The translations under genes and the position numbers were made by a program. Below are positions 1 through 7,502 of a stretch of 64,000 nt of DNA, in pieces. Location: NCBI GenBank assembly GCA_025370055.1, contig CP073041.1, positions 3,410,001-3,474,000 of the forward strand, read 5' to 3'. The stretch comes from Woronichinia naegeliana WA131. GTDB lineage: Bacteria > Cyanobacteriota > Cyanobacteriia > Cyanobacteriales > Microcystaceae. Below the pieces are notes generated by a model. It searched no databases and was not told where the DNA came from. It saw only the letters and a program-made list of their open reading frames with translations. Position 1 is the first letter of the stretch, and each line of letters starts with the position of its first letter.

Positions 1-897
1 TTTGTTTTGGCGATCGCCGTTTTAGGGAAATATTTTGGCTTTTATGACGCAGTCAGTCATTGGTTAAACCAGTTTAAATACGATGAATTTGGTTCCTGGG
101 CAGAATGGGTGGGAGCCTTGGGGCAAATTATGATTGCTATGTTAGCGGTCTATGTGGCCTGGGCCCAATACGTAATTTCTAAGGATTTAACCATTCAACA
201 GAATCGCATTACCCAACAACAAACGATTGATGCCTATTTTCAAGGCGTTTCTGATTTGGCCCTGAATGAAGAGGGGATGTTAGAGGATTGGCCCCAGGAA
301 CGGGCCTTTGCGGAGGGGAGAACTGCTGCGATTTTAGCCAGTATAGATGCTAGTGGTAAAGCCAAAATTTTGCGCTTTCTTTCCCAGTCCCGACTCCTCA
401 CACCGCTACGTCGAGATTATTACCTAGGCAGACCAATCTTTGATGGTTTGGGAGGCTATCAGGAAGATCGCGTCCATGGCATTCGTGTTATTAACCTTTC
501 CGTGATGTTGGTAGCAGCCGATTTAAGAGGTCAGGATTTGCGTTGGGTCGATCTCAGTGATATTTACTTAATTCGCGCCAATTTAAGAGATGGAGATTTA
601 GTAAAAACTAATTTTGCCCGTGCCGTTCTTTACGAAGCGAATTTAGAAGGAGCCGATGTTAAAGGAACACGTTTTTTCTACGGGCCAGTCCAATCCGCTA
701 GTCCTCGTAGTCGCACCCAAGTCCCTAATTACGAAACGGGTGAATACACTGGAGCAGTGGTGGAGAAGGTTAACTTTACTGGGGTTAAAAATCTCAGCGA
801 CGAACTGCGTTACTACTGTTGTGCTTGGAGTGGAGAAGCCAGTCGTCACACTATTCCAGGGGGCTGTGAGGGAATTCCTAATCACCTCGGCCATTAA
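1..897 (+). CDS. Pentapeptide-repeat membrane protein (5' end outside window)
   Basis: The reading frame is open from the first base of the window, so the true start probably lies upstream; the first usable codon seen is TTG at 7. Near the N-terminus there is one hydrophobic helix (about residues 35-52 of the visible part), followed by a polar region. Residues about 165-225 hold pentapeptide-like repeats of the A(D/N)LRG type, for example LRGQDLRWVDL and ANLEGADVKGTRF. Pentapeptide repeats fold into a right-handed beta-helix; cyanobacteria have many and most have no known function. The tail contains a Cys pair (YYCCAW). The gene ends just before a block of IS relics. The family is clear; the function is unknown. 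Confidence 0.75.
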   Translation, partial: FVLAIAVLGKYFGFYDAVSHWLNQFKYDEFGSWAEWVGALGQIMIAMLAVYVAWAQYVISKDLTIQQNRITQQQTIDAYFQGVSDLALNEEGMLEDWPQERAFAEGRTAAILASIDASGKAKILRFLSQSRLLTPLRRDYYLGRPIFDGLGGYQEDRVHGIRVINLSVMLVAADLRGQDLRWVDLSDIYLIRANLRDGDLVKTNFARAVLYEANLEGADVKGTRFFYGPVQSASPRSRTQVPNYETGEYTGAVVEKVNFTGVKNLSDELRYYCCAWSGEASRHTIPGGCEGIPNHLGH

Positions 898-993
898 AAA
901 AGCCTGTTTCCCCTCCTGAATAACATTTCTTATACTTATCTTTGGCAAATTCAGGAGATTTTCCAGAAAAAATAACATTGATGTTATTCTCAT
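898..993 (-). mobile_element. ISL3 transposase 5'-end relic
   Basis: This stretch is nearly identical to the part of the ISL3 element at about 62370-62466 that encodes the transposase N-terminus (FFLENLLNLPKISIRNVIQE on the minus strand). Only about 95 bases remain, and the frame runs into the pentapeptide gene. It is a dead fragment left after deletion or recombination. Confidence 0.8.
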
Positions 994-1069
994 CAGAAAA
1001 ATGGGTAGAAACCTCGTCCTTTAGCGATAGCGGAGGACGACTTTATATGGGGTGGGTTGACACTTTCAA

Positions 1070-1174
1070 CCCACATTCCGCAGGTAGTTCAAGAGATAAA
1101 ATAGTATTTTTGACAGGAAGAGCCAAGAAAAGAAAGAATATGTTTGTGTTTGGAGGTCAAATTAACGATAGTTT
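1070..1174 (-). mobile_element. IS1634-family terminal relic
   Basis: On the minus strand this matches the last ~105 bases of the IS1634 element at 63446-63550, including the terminal inverted repeat cccacattccgcaggt (here at 1070-1085) and the codons for the transposase C-terminus. The orientation is opposite to that copy. Just before it, gtgggttga and tcaacccac form a short hairpin. The rest of the element is gone. Confidence 0.8.
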
Positions 1175-1284
1175 CTTGCTGTAAAATTTTCGTTGATTAC
1201 ATCTGACGCGAGCTCGAAAGCCCTATCGTACCGTTTCACAGGATAATCTATCAACGAATTATTTACAGGTAGAATAATTTCGTC

Positions 1285-1378
1285 TCATTACTTAATGAAG
1301 GCGGATTGACAATCTGTTGGGGGCGCAAAATCGAAAACAAGGGCTTAAGTACTATTGCAAGTTAAACTGATGACAGCT
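1285..1378 (+). mobile_element. IS630 3'-end relic
   Basis: The block matches the 3' end of the IS630 transposase gene and the terminal repeat seen in full at 33430-33516, ending in tgatgacagct followed by TA, the IS630 target dinucleotide. Several substitutions show that it is older than the two full copies. It overlaps the 3' end of the antitoxin-like gene at 1362-1607 and supplies its stop codon. Confidence 0.85.
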
Positions 1379-1607
1379 TAGGATCGTTTTTAACAGTTTC
1401 CCAGCTTACACGCTCCTGATTTTCGGGAGCAGCTTCTGCAATCATTGCATCTCTAACATCCAATAAATCTTCCAATTCTTCAGCATTAACAACGGCTAAA
1501 TTTCCTTTAACAATTTGCTCTAATAAGCTATCAATAGAAAGGTTTAATTGATTCGCTAAATCAGAAATACCCTGTAGAATTTCATCAGATAATACAAGTT
1601 GGTTCAT
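1362..1607 (-). CDS. Antitoxin-like protein, C-terminus replaced by an IS630 end
   Basis: The product has 81 residues. An N-terminal half of ribbon-helix-helix/RelB flavour (LVLSDEILQGISDLANQLNL) is followed by a tail with the motif ENQERVSWETVKND, which resembles the xPWExVKxxLGL ending of many cyanobacterial type II antitoxins. The last codons (KLSSV) and the stop come from the inverted repeat of an inserted IS630. No toxin gene follows, so this is probably an orphan left when the insertion and later deletion removed its partner. A purine-rich stretch (aggagaaaaag) precedes the ATG. The antitoxin assignment rests on pattern alone. Confidence 0.55.
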   Translation of the reverse strand: MNQLVLSDEILQGISDLANQLNLSIDSLLEQIVKGNLAVVNAEELEDLLDVRDAMIAEAAPENQERVSWETVKNDPKLSSV

Positions 1608-1679
1608 TGACTTTTTCTCCTAAAAGATTTAATCTACCAATTTTGTGTATGGGCGCATTTTGTACGCCCATAACCTAAC

Positions 1680-4340
1680 TTATTCTCCCTCTTCTCCCTC
1701 GCCTTCACCTTCTGCTAAAGGAGGAACCAAAGCTACCGCAGCGATCGCGTCATCCTCATCCAAACGTTGAACTCTTACCCCTGTGGCCATGCGAGATTGG
1801 GGAGAAATAGCATCCGCCGCTTGACGGATAATAATACCGCGATTGGTGATTAGCATCAATTCATCTTCCTGGTTAACCACCTGGAGAGCCACTAAGCGAT
1901 CGCTCTGAGACTTGAAACGAATCGCCTTAACCCCCATACCGGCCCGCCGTTGCAGACGGAATTGCGTCACTGGAACCCGCTTCCCAAAACCACCAGAGGT
2001 AATAGCCAATAACCAGGGGCCTTGCACTTCCCCCGTCATTTCCTCCGATTCTGATGTTTCTGCTGTATCGAGTAGTTCTTCCTCCGTTCCCTCCTCATCG
2101 CTGACAATTTCCACCTCCGAAATAGACAGAATATCTGTTGTTTCAGCCGTATCGGGGTGATCCTCCGCGAGCGCATTGTCATCACTGGCAATTCGGGCTA
2201 CCACCTGACTAGGCAAAATATCCATACTAATAAGTTCATCGCCAGATCGCAGTTTCATGGATTTAACACCTTTGGTTGCCCGTCCCAGGGGCCGCAATTG
2301 TTCTGCATCGGCTCGAAAATGAATGGCCATACCGTTACGAGAACCAAGGATAACGCTATCTTCCTGTTTTGCTAACCGTACCCAGCGTAATTGATCCCCT
2401 TCCACCAGGGAAATGGCAATCAAACCATTGGCTCGAATACTACTAAAGGCCGATAGAGCCGTTTTCTTAATCGAACCCTGACGGGTCAACATAATAAAAT
2501 AGGTATCTTCCGAAAACTCTGAAACCGCCGCTAAAGAGGTAATTTTTTCATCCTTGGGAATGGGTAACATCTGCACAATGGGAATGCCCCTGGCAGTGCG
2601 GGAAGCGACAGGAATTTGAAAGGCGTTTAATCCGTAAACCACACCGCGATCGCTGAAAAAGAGAATCCGATCATGGTCACAACAGGAAATAAAATGTTCA
2701 ACCCCATCATCTTCCTTAATTTTGGCTCCCGCTTTCCCCCTGGTAGCACGGTTTTGAGTACCAAAAGTATTGGCTGGCATTCGTTTGATGTAACCCTGTT
2801 CCGTGAGTAGAATAATCGCCTGTTCATTGGCAATTAAATCCCGATCAAAAATTTCGCCATCATCCTGGATAATTTCGGTACGACGGGGAGACGCATGAAG
2901 AGTTTTAATTTGGGTCAATTCTTCTTCGATGAGAGCATCAATGCGTTCACGACGGTCGAGAATATCATTTAAGTCTGTAATTTTGGACTGTAACTCTTCA
3001 TGTTCCGCCTGAATTTTTTCTGCTTCTAGAGCCGTTAATCGCCGCAATTGCATCTGTAAAATAGCATCAGATTGAACTTCTGATAAACCAAATTCTTCTA
3101 CTAAGCCAGTTTTTGCAGTGGCGGTATCTGCTGCACCCCGAATCAAACGAATAACAGCATCAAGATTCCCCAAAGCAATCAATAAACCCTGAAGGAGGTG
3201 ATCCCGTTCAGCCGCTTTTCGCAATTCGTAACGAGTACGGCGGGTGATGGTTTCTACCCGAAATTCCAGAAAAACGGTTAAAAAGTCTCGAATGGTTAGA
3301 ATTTGTGGTTCGCCATTGACCAAGGCCAGCATATTGGCCCCAAAGTTAGCTTGTAGAGGTGTTTGTTTATAGAGATTGTTTAAGACAACTCGTGGGTAAG
3401 CATCCCGTTTGAGTTCAATGACAATTCGCATACCGTCGCGATCGCTTTCATCTCGAATATCGGAAATACCATCAATTTTTTTATCGTTAACTAATTCCGC
3501 AATCCGTTCAATCAGGGCTGCCTTATTGGTTTGATAGGGCAGTTGGGTAACAATAATGGCTTCTTTATCTTGGCGACCCCTGGCTTCTACCGTTTCAATC
3601 TGGGCCACCCCGCGCATGGTGATCGAACCGCGTCCCGTCTGGTAAGCATCTCGAATGCCTGATCGCCCTAATATTTGTGCGCCAGTGGGAAAATCCGGGC
3701 CCGGAATAATTCGCATTAAGTCCGTGTTACTGAGTTCGGGATTATGAATCAAGGCGATCGTGCCATCGATCAATTCCCCTAAATTGTGAGGCGGAATATT
3801 CGTGGCCATTCCCACCGCAATCCCCGATGAGCCATTGAGTAAAAGCTGAGGAATTCGTGAGGGTAAAACAGTGGGTTCCTGTTGTGAACCATCAAAGTTA
3901 TCGATAAAGTCAACAGTATCGGCTTCAATGTCGCGCATGAGGGCATTGGTGGCCAAACTTTGCAGACGACATTCGGTATAACGCATGGCCGCAGGCGGAT
4001 CATTATCGACCGAACCAAAGTTCCCATGGCCATTGATGAGAGGATCGCGCAGGTTAAAATCCTGGGCCATCCGCACCAGGGCATCATAGACCGCCGTATC
4101 ACCATGTGGGTGATATTTCCCTAACACTTCCCCGACAACCCGCGCACATTTCCGAAAAGGACGATCCGGCGTTAGTCCCAACTCATACATCGCAAAAAGA
4201 ATACGACGGTGAACGGGTTTGAGACCATCCCTCGCATCGGGCAAGGCCCGCCCCACAATTACGCTCATGGCGTATTCCAGATAGGAACGCGACATTTCGA
4301 TCCTGAGGTCGGTGGGAATAATGCGATCGGCGGCGGTCAT
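1680..4340 (-). CDS. gyrA: DNA gyrase subunit A
   Basis: Full-length 886-residue type IIA topoisomerase A subunit. It breaks and rejoins double-stranded DNA while GyrB supplies ATP-driven strand passage, giving negative supercoils. The sequence shows the winged-helix breakage-reunion region with the quinolone-determining segment [10 protein letters not shown] (residues 78-87, Thr82 at the position of E. coli Ser83), the catalytic tyrosine in [10 protein letters not shown] (Tyr121), a central coiled coil, and C-terminal beta-pinwheel repeats. The GyrA-box position reads [10 protein letters not shown], a relaxed form, so topoisomerase IV ParC is the alternative; cyanobacterial proteins of this type are normally called GyrA. 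An acidic insert (about residues 730-785) and an acidic Gly-Glu tail are lineage embellishments. It stands alone, as usual in cyanobacteria. Confidence 0.93.
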   Translation of the reverse strand: MTAADRIIPTDLRIEMSRSYLEYAMSVIVGRALPDARDGLKPVHRRILFAMYELGLTPDRPFRKCARVVGEVLGKYHPHGDTAVYDALVRMAQDFNLRDPLINGHGNFGSVDNDPPAAMRYTECRLQSLATNALMRDIEADTVDFIDNFDGSQQEPTVLPSRIPQLLLNGSSGIAVGMATNIPPHNLGELIDGTIALIHNPELSNTDLMRIIPGPDFPTGAQILGRSGIRDAYQTGRGSITMRGVAQIETVEARGRQDKEAIIVTQLPYQTNKAALIERIAELVNDKKIDGISDIRDESDRDGMRIVIELKRDAYPRVVLNNLYKQTPLQANFGANMLALVNGEPQILTIRDFLTVFLEFRVETITRRTRYELRKAAERDHLLQGLLIALGNLDAVIRLIRGAADTATAKTGLVEEFGLSEVQSDAILQMQLRRLTALEAEKIQAEHEELQSKITDLNDILDRRERIDALIEEELTQIKTLHASPRRTEIIQDDGEIFDRDLIANEQAIILLTEQGYIKRMPANTFGTQNRATRGKAGAKIKEDDGVEHFISCCDHDRILFFSDRGVVYGLNAFQIPVASRTARGIPIVQMLPIPKDEKITSLAAVSEFSEDTYFIMLTRQGSIKKTALSAFSSIRANGLIAISLVEGDQLRWVRLAKQEDSVILGSRNGMAIHFRADAEQLRPLGRATKGVKSMKLRSGDELISMDILPSQVVARIASDDNALAEDHPDTAETTDILSISEVEIVSDEEGTEEELLDTAETSESEEMTGEVQGPWLLAITSGGFGKRVPVTQFRLQRRAGMGVKAIRFKSQSDRLVALQVVNQEDELMLITNRGIIIRQAADAISPQSRMATGVRVQRLDEDDAIAAVALVPPLAEGEGEGEEGE

Positions 4341-4556
4341 AAAATCACTCCAAGGGATTGATGCCAGTCAGGTTTTGGGATTAGTCTCTCAACTGAAGAC
4401 AAGCGGTTATTAGTTTAGCATTTTTAGTTGACATCCTCCCGACTCGGAGCCGATGGAGCCGATGGAGCCAATGGAGATGCACGTCTTGCTCGAATACCAA
4501 GAACTTTCTTTCGTCAAAAACGTACAGACAATTGACCAAGAGTTTGATATTCTTGT

Positions 4557-4584
4557 TTGACAGTACAAACATTAGGCTTATTGT
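4557..4584 (+). promoter_or_regulatory. Putative sigma-70 promoter of the sigma/InsA fusion gene
   Basis: TTGACA at 4557-4562 is followed after 16 bases by TATTGT at 4579-4584. Transcription would start near 4590, which fits a translation start at 4598 or 4604 and argues against the longer reading frame beginning at 4532. This is a pattern match only. Confidence 0.45.
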
Positions 4585-4597
4585 CGCGTTTAATAAA

Positions 4598-5542
4598 ATG
4601 ACAATGCAGTTATCCCGATCTGAAGAACCACTTCTTTTGAAAAGGTTATGCCAAGGCGATCGCCCAGTTTTTTGGCAGTTGTGGCAACCGTACCAGGATT
4701 GTCTTCAGCAAAAATGTTTGCTTTGGATGAATGGCAATGTTGAGAACGCTGAAGATGCGTTTTCTCAGGTCACACTTAAAGCCTGGGAACAATTATTTAT
4801 CCACGCTGATAAAATCACTCATCTTAAGGCTTGGTTAATTCGTTTTACCTATAATTTTTGTATGGACATCCATCGTGCTAAGGGTAAAACCGCGATCGCG
4901 GTGGATAATATTGAGGAATTGGCAGAAGCAACAAGGGCGATTGAGGCACCTGAGTTATCGCCCTTGGGTAGTGAGGTAGAAATAAGGATGCGTTTGGCGA
5001 TTAATAATTTACCGATGCGACTGCGATCACCTTTTTTGATGCGATTTGAAGAGGAAATGTCCTATGCCGATATTGCCCAAAAACTGAATATTTCTAGGGA
5101 TAATGTTTATAAACGAATTTCCCAGGCAAGAGCTATTTTAGAACCTCAAATGATGGCCTATTATTCAGACAATAAGGATTTTTCTTTCCTGGAAATTTCT
5201 CTGCGTTCTATTAAGAAGGAGTCAGAAATTGAGAATACCATGAATCTAGATTTATCACCCAATTTGTCAACGGAAATTTTACCACGTCAATGTTTGGAAT
5301 GTTGTTATTGTCAATCTCTTCACGTTCGCAAAAATGGTAAGAAAAGAGGCAAACAAAATTATTTCTGTAAAGACTGCGATCGCCAGTTTGTTGAGTCCCA
5401 TGCGGTTCGGGGTTACGAAGCAGAAATTAAGGAACGTTGTCTTGCTTTGTACGCTGATGGTCTAAGTTATCGGGCGATCGGACGGAAAATGGGAATTCCT
5501 CACACAACAGTTATTAATTGGGTTAAGGAAAAAATTTTATAA
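4598..5542 (+). CDS. ECF-type sigma factor fused to IS1 InsA-like zinc-ribbon/HTH domain
   Basis: Residues ~5-180 form an ECF-like sigma-70 factor: region 2 around LKAWEQLFIHADKITHLKAWLI and a region 4 helix-turn-helix in EEEMSYADIAQKLNISRDNV. After a linker, residues ~230-310 are a second DNA-binding module like InsA of IS1: a CxxC...CxxC zinc ribbon (CCYC, CKDC) and a helix-turn-helix SYRAIGRKMGIPHTTVINWV. The frame is open through both modules, so this is one polypeptide. A start at 4598 or 4604 fits the promoter at 4557-4584; neither has a clear Shine-Dalgarno. No anti-sigma gene is adjacent. The role is unknown; the InsA part could redirect the sigma factor to particular DNA sites or derive from a captured IS1 end. 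Confidence 0.8.
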   Translation: MTMQLSRSEEPLLLKRLCQGDRPVFWQLWQPYQDCLQQKCLLWMNGNVENAEDAFSQVTLKAWEQLFIHADKITHLKAWLIRFTYNFCMDIHRAKGKTAIAVDNIEELAEATRAIEAPELSPLGSEVEIRMRLAINNLPMRLRSPFLMRFEEEMSYADIAQKLNISRDNVYKRISQARAILEPQMMAYYSDNKDFSFLEISLRSIKKESEIENTMNLDLSPNLSTEILPRQCLECCYCQSLHVRKNGKKRGKQNYFCKDCDRQFVESHAVRGYEAEIKERCLALYADGLSYRAIGRKMGIPHTTVINWVKEKIL

Positions 5543-5549
5543 CCAAAAT

Positions 5550-5993
5550 TTAGGGATTCATTCTTTTGATTGCCGAGGAAGAAGGGTATTTTCTTCTGTT
5601 AATCAGCAATTGACGTTCCAATAAACGAGTTTGATCATTAAAACCTAAAATCCTAGCCGTTACTTCCCCTATATTGCTTACGGCTTCAATTACACAATCA
5701 TTCAGTTTAAAATGTGATCCCCAATTATCCCAACGAGGATGATAAAAACGAGAGAATTCTCTTTTATCTAAAATAATTGAACCAATGTCACTCCCTTTAA
5801 AACGATTACAATAGACACAACAATAAGCTAAATTATCTATTTCAGATGAGCCACCGTGTTTTATACTAATAATATGATCAATGGCACATCCTAAAATTGT
5901 ATCCCGTTCAGAAATCAGGCAATATTCACATAAATAGTCTGCCCTTGTTGCGACCAAACGACGAATTTCTTTGTTTAAATAAAGACGCTCCAT
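5550..5993 (-). CDS. HNH endonuclease
   Basis: 147 residues with a complete HNH core: a CEYC zinc pair, the catalytic-type DHI motif (AIDHIISIKHGG), Asn in SEIDNLAYCC and a second zinc pair CVYCNRFK. Such stand-alone HNH proteins cut DNA and are very common in cyanobacterial genomes, usually with unknown biological role. It lies 9 bases downstream of the small gene at 6003-6260 on the same strand, so the two are probably co-transcribed. It converges with the sigma-fusion gene, with only 7 bases between their stop codons and no terminator hairpin visible. Confidence 0.85.
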   Translation of the reverse strand: MERLYLNKEIRRLVATRADYLCEYCLISERDTILGCAIDHIISIKHGGSSEIDNLAYCCVYCNRFKGSDIGSIILDKREFSRFYHPRWDNWGSHFKLNDCVIEAVSNIGEVTARILGFNDQTRLLERQLLINRRKYPSSSAIKRMNP

Positions 5994-6002
5994 AAATAAA
6001 TC

Positions 6003-6260
6003 TTAAGTCTCCTGTTGAATAAAATCGTATGCACGAATTTTTGCTAATCTTAATAAATGTTCTATTACTAAATAATGATCTAATTCTAATTTTTCGTTTA
6101 GAGAAATTCCTCCATTTTTTTCACGGAAAATCAAGTCGGCAACTCTTTCCTTGACTGACTCTGAGACTTGAAACTGAACGAGGCTTTGAGAGGTAATTCC
6201 AGCCGCAAGAAAGTCTATTATTTCTTCATAAGCTGGATGAATATCAATGGATGTTTTCAT
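6003..6260 (-). CDS. Small conserved protein paired with HNH nuclease
   Basis: 85 residues, mostly predicted helix, charged, without membrane segment or Cys. The segment ITSQSLVQFQVSESVKERVADLIFREKNG followed by LDHYLVIEHLLRLAKIRAY is, from memory, typical of short proteins encoded just upstream of HNH nucleases in cyanobacteria. The 9-base gap suggests translational coupling and a functional pair, perhaps antitoxin- or immunity-like, but no activity is established. Confidence 0.6.
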   Translation of the reverse strand: MKTSIDIHPAYEEIIDFLAAGITSQSLVQFQVSESVKERVADLIFREKNGGISLNEKLELDHYLVIEHLLRLAKIRAYDFIQQET

Positions 6261-6663
6261 ACAATTGGGATTAAGCTTTGAACGTAGAACAAGTACCTAT
6301 TCTATGATTTTAACATAACTAGAAAACTTAATAATCTGTTTTGTTCTCAGGGTAAAACTGTGATCGCAAATTTTCGTACTTTCATAACTATAGTTGCAGA
6401 TAATTTTATTCTATTTCGTGACAAGTTTTGGTTGGTTTCAGAAAAAACATCCTCAAATTGACCAGTAATTGTAAAGATTTGTTGAGAGGCTGTAAGTCTT
6501 GCTGTACAAGGGCTTTTTGTTTTGTAAAGGAGGTTTCAGTAGGGAAAAAGCATCAAAAACGGGATCACAAAATTCAGAAAATGACCACTGCGATCGTCTT
6601 TGTTAATAGAACATCGCTGAAAAGCAACTGTGAATTCTGAAATTTTAGATAAGGAGAAAAACT
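6261..6663. other. Non-coding stretch upstream of the LysM gene
   Basis: About 400 bases separate the divergent HNH unit and the LysM-CAP-chitinase cluster. The short open frame at 6428-6640 has neither a good start nor recognisable features. The stretch ends with a strong ribosome binding site, AAGGAG at 6651-6656, 7 bases before the LysM start. It presumably holds promoters for both flanking units, but no convincing -35/-10 pair stands out. Confidence 0.5.
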
Positions 6664-6846
6664 ATGTCCCGTAAACAAGGTCAACCGCCCTGTCAACATA
6701 CCGTAGAGTCTGGCGATACGTTTTCCAATCTTGCACTCGCCTACTATGGTGACGGCAGTGATGTAAACTCGCAAAGAATCGCAAATGCTAATCCAGGTGT
6801 TTCTGCTACAGGTTTACAAATTGGTCAGCAACTTCAAATTCCGTAA
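6664..6846 (+). CDS. Small LysM-domain protein
   Basis: 60 residues that are almost entirely one LysM module: HTVESGDTFSNLALAYYGD, then IANANPG, then LQIGQQLQIP. LysM binds N-acetylglucosamine polymers (peptidoglycan, chitin). There is no signal peptide or membrane segment, and the N-terminal PPCQ Cys is not in a lipobox. A strong Shine-Dalgarno lies 7 bases upstream. LysM proteins of this size are known as baseplate or spike-hub components in contractile injection systems and phage tails; here it heads a run of three genes whose products all concern cell-wall or chitin polymers, which suggests it may tether or present the other two. Confidence 0.8.
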   Translation: MSRKQGQPPCQHTVESGDTFSNLALAYYGDGSDVNSQRIANANPGVSATGLQIGQQLQIP

Positions 6847-6935
6847 ATCTGAATCACAGTAGAAAAGCGACTTGCTACAACAGTCATTAAGAATATTAAC
6901 AAAGCAAAAAATTAGCCAATTGTGGAGATTTAATT

Positions 6936-7367
6936 ATGTCAATGGCACAAGAGATACTGGATGCTCACAACTCGTACCGATCACAAGTCGGTGTCCCACC
7001 TCTTACTTGGTCTGATACCTTGGCGAGGGAAGCCAATGAGTGGGCAAAACACCTTAGTGACACTGGAACATTTGGGCATAGTGGAGCGAAAGGGGAAGGA
7101 GAAAATATTTGGATGGGAACTGCCAATTCCTACTCTTTCGCGCAAATGATTCAGAGTTTTGGTAACGAAAAGCAACATTTTGTCGCTGGAACTTTCCCCA
7201 ATGTTAGTAATACTGGCAATTGGGCTGATGTTGGTCATTATACTCAAATGGTTTGGAGCAATACTACGCAAGTAGGATGTGCGGGTTGGAACCGTAGTGA
7301 TGGGAAATACGTACTTGTTTGTCGCTACAGTCCTCCAGGAAATGTTTTAGGCCAATCAGTTTTCTAA
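6936..7367 (+). CDS. CAP-superfamily (SCP/PR-1-like) protein
   Basis: 143 residues covering the whole CAP fold: HNSYRSQVGVPPLTWSDTLA (residues 11-30), GHSGAKGEGENIW with the cavity His48 and Glu residues, GHYTQMVW (100-107) with the second cavity His101, and YVLVCRYSPPGNVLGQ at the end. CAP proteins are usually secreted and act in defence, venoms or sterol/lipid binding; bacterial members are poorly understood. Unlike most relatives this one has no signal peptide, starting directly with MSMAQEILDAHN. It sits between the LysM gene (89 bases upstream) and the chitinase gene (135 bases downstream), all on the plus strand. Confidence 0.88.
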   Translation: MSMAQEILDAHNSYRSQVGVPPLTWSDTLAREANEWAKHLSDTGTFGHSGAKGEGENIWMGTANSYSFAQMIQSFGNEKQHFVAGTFPNVSNTGNWADVGHYTQMVWSNTTQVGCAGWNRSDGKYVLVCRYSPPGNVLGQSVF

Positions 7368-7372
7368 GCTTT

Positions 7373-7405
7373 TGTAGGGTGCGGAAACGTGTAACGCATC
7401 CTAAT
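7373..7405. repeat. REP-like inverted repeat
   Basis: Just after the CAP gene, gtagggtgcg and cgcatcctaa form an imperfect hairpin followed by T/A-rich sequence. The same kind of unit (gggtgcg...cgcatc) recurs right after the chitinase gene at about 10797-10831. These may be REP-type elements acting as terminators or mRNA stabilisers. Confidence 0.45.
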
Positions 7406-7502
7406 AATTCCCCTGTAAATGACTTAAATGACTTTGACACTACTTCAAGTATTGTTCCTGAATCTAAAGCTACTAATTCACGAGAAAAAAAGGAGTTGAA
7501 AA

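Noticed and set aside
4425-4475. IS200/IS605-like end (ttgacatcctcccg) with gccgatgga tandem units
   Set aside because: Only a short resemblance; no hairpin of the expected form and no transposase nearby.
6428-6640. Plus-strand 70-codon open frame before the LysM gene
   Set aside because: Cys/Lys-rich composition without domain or ribosome binding site; more likely untranslated leader.
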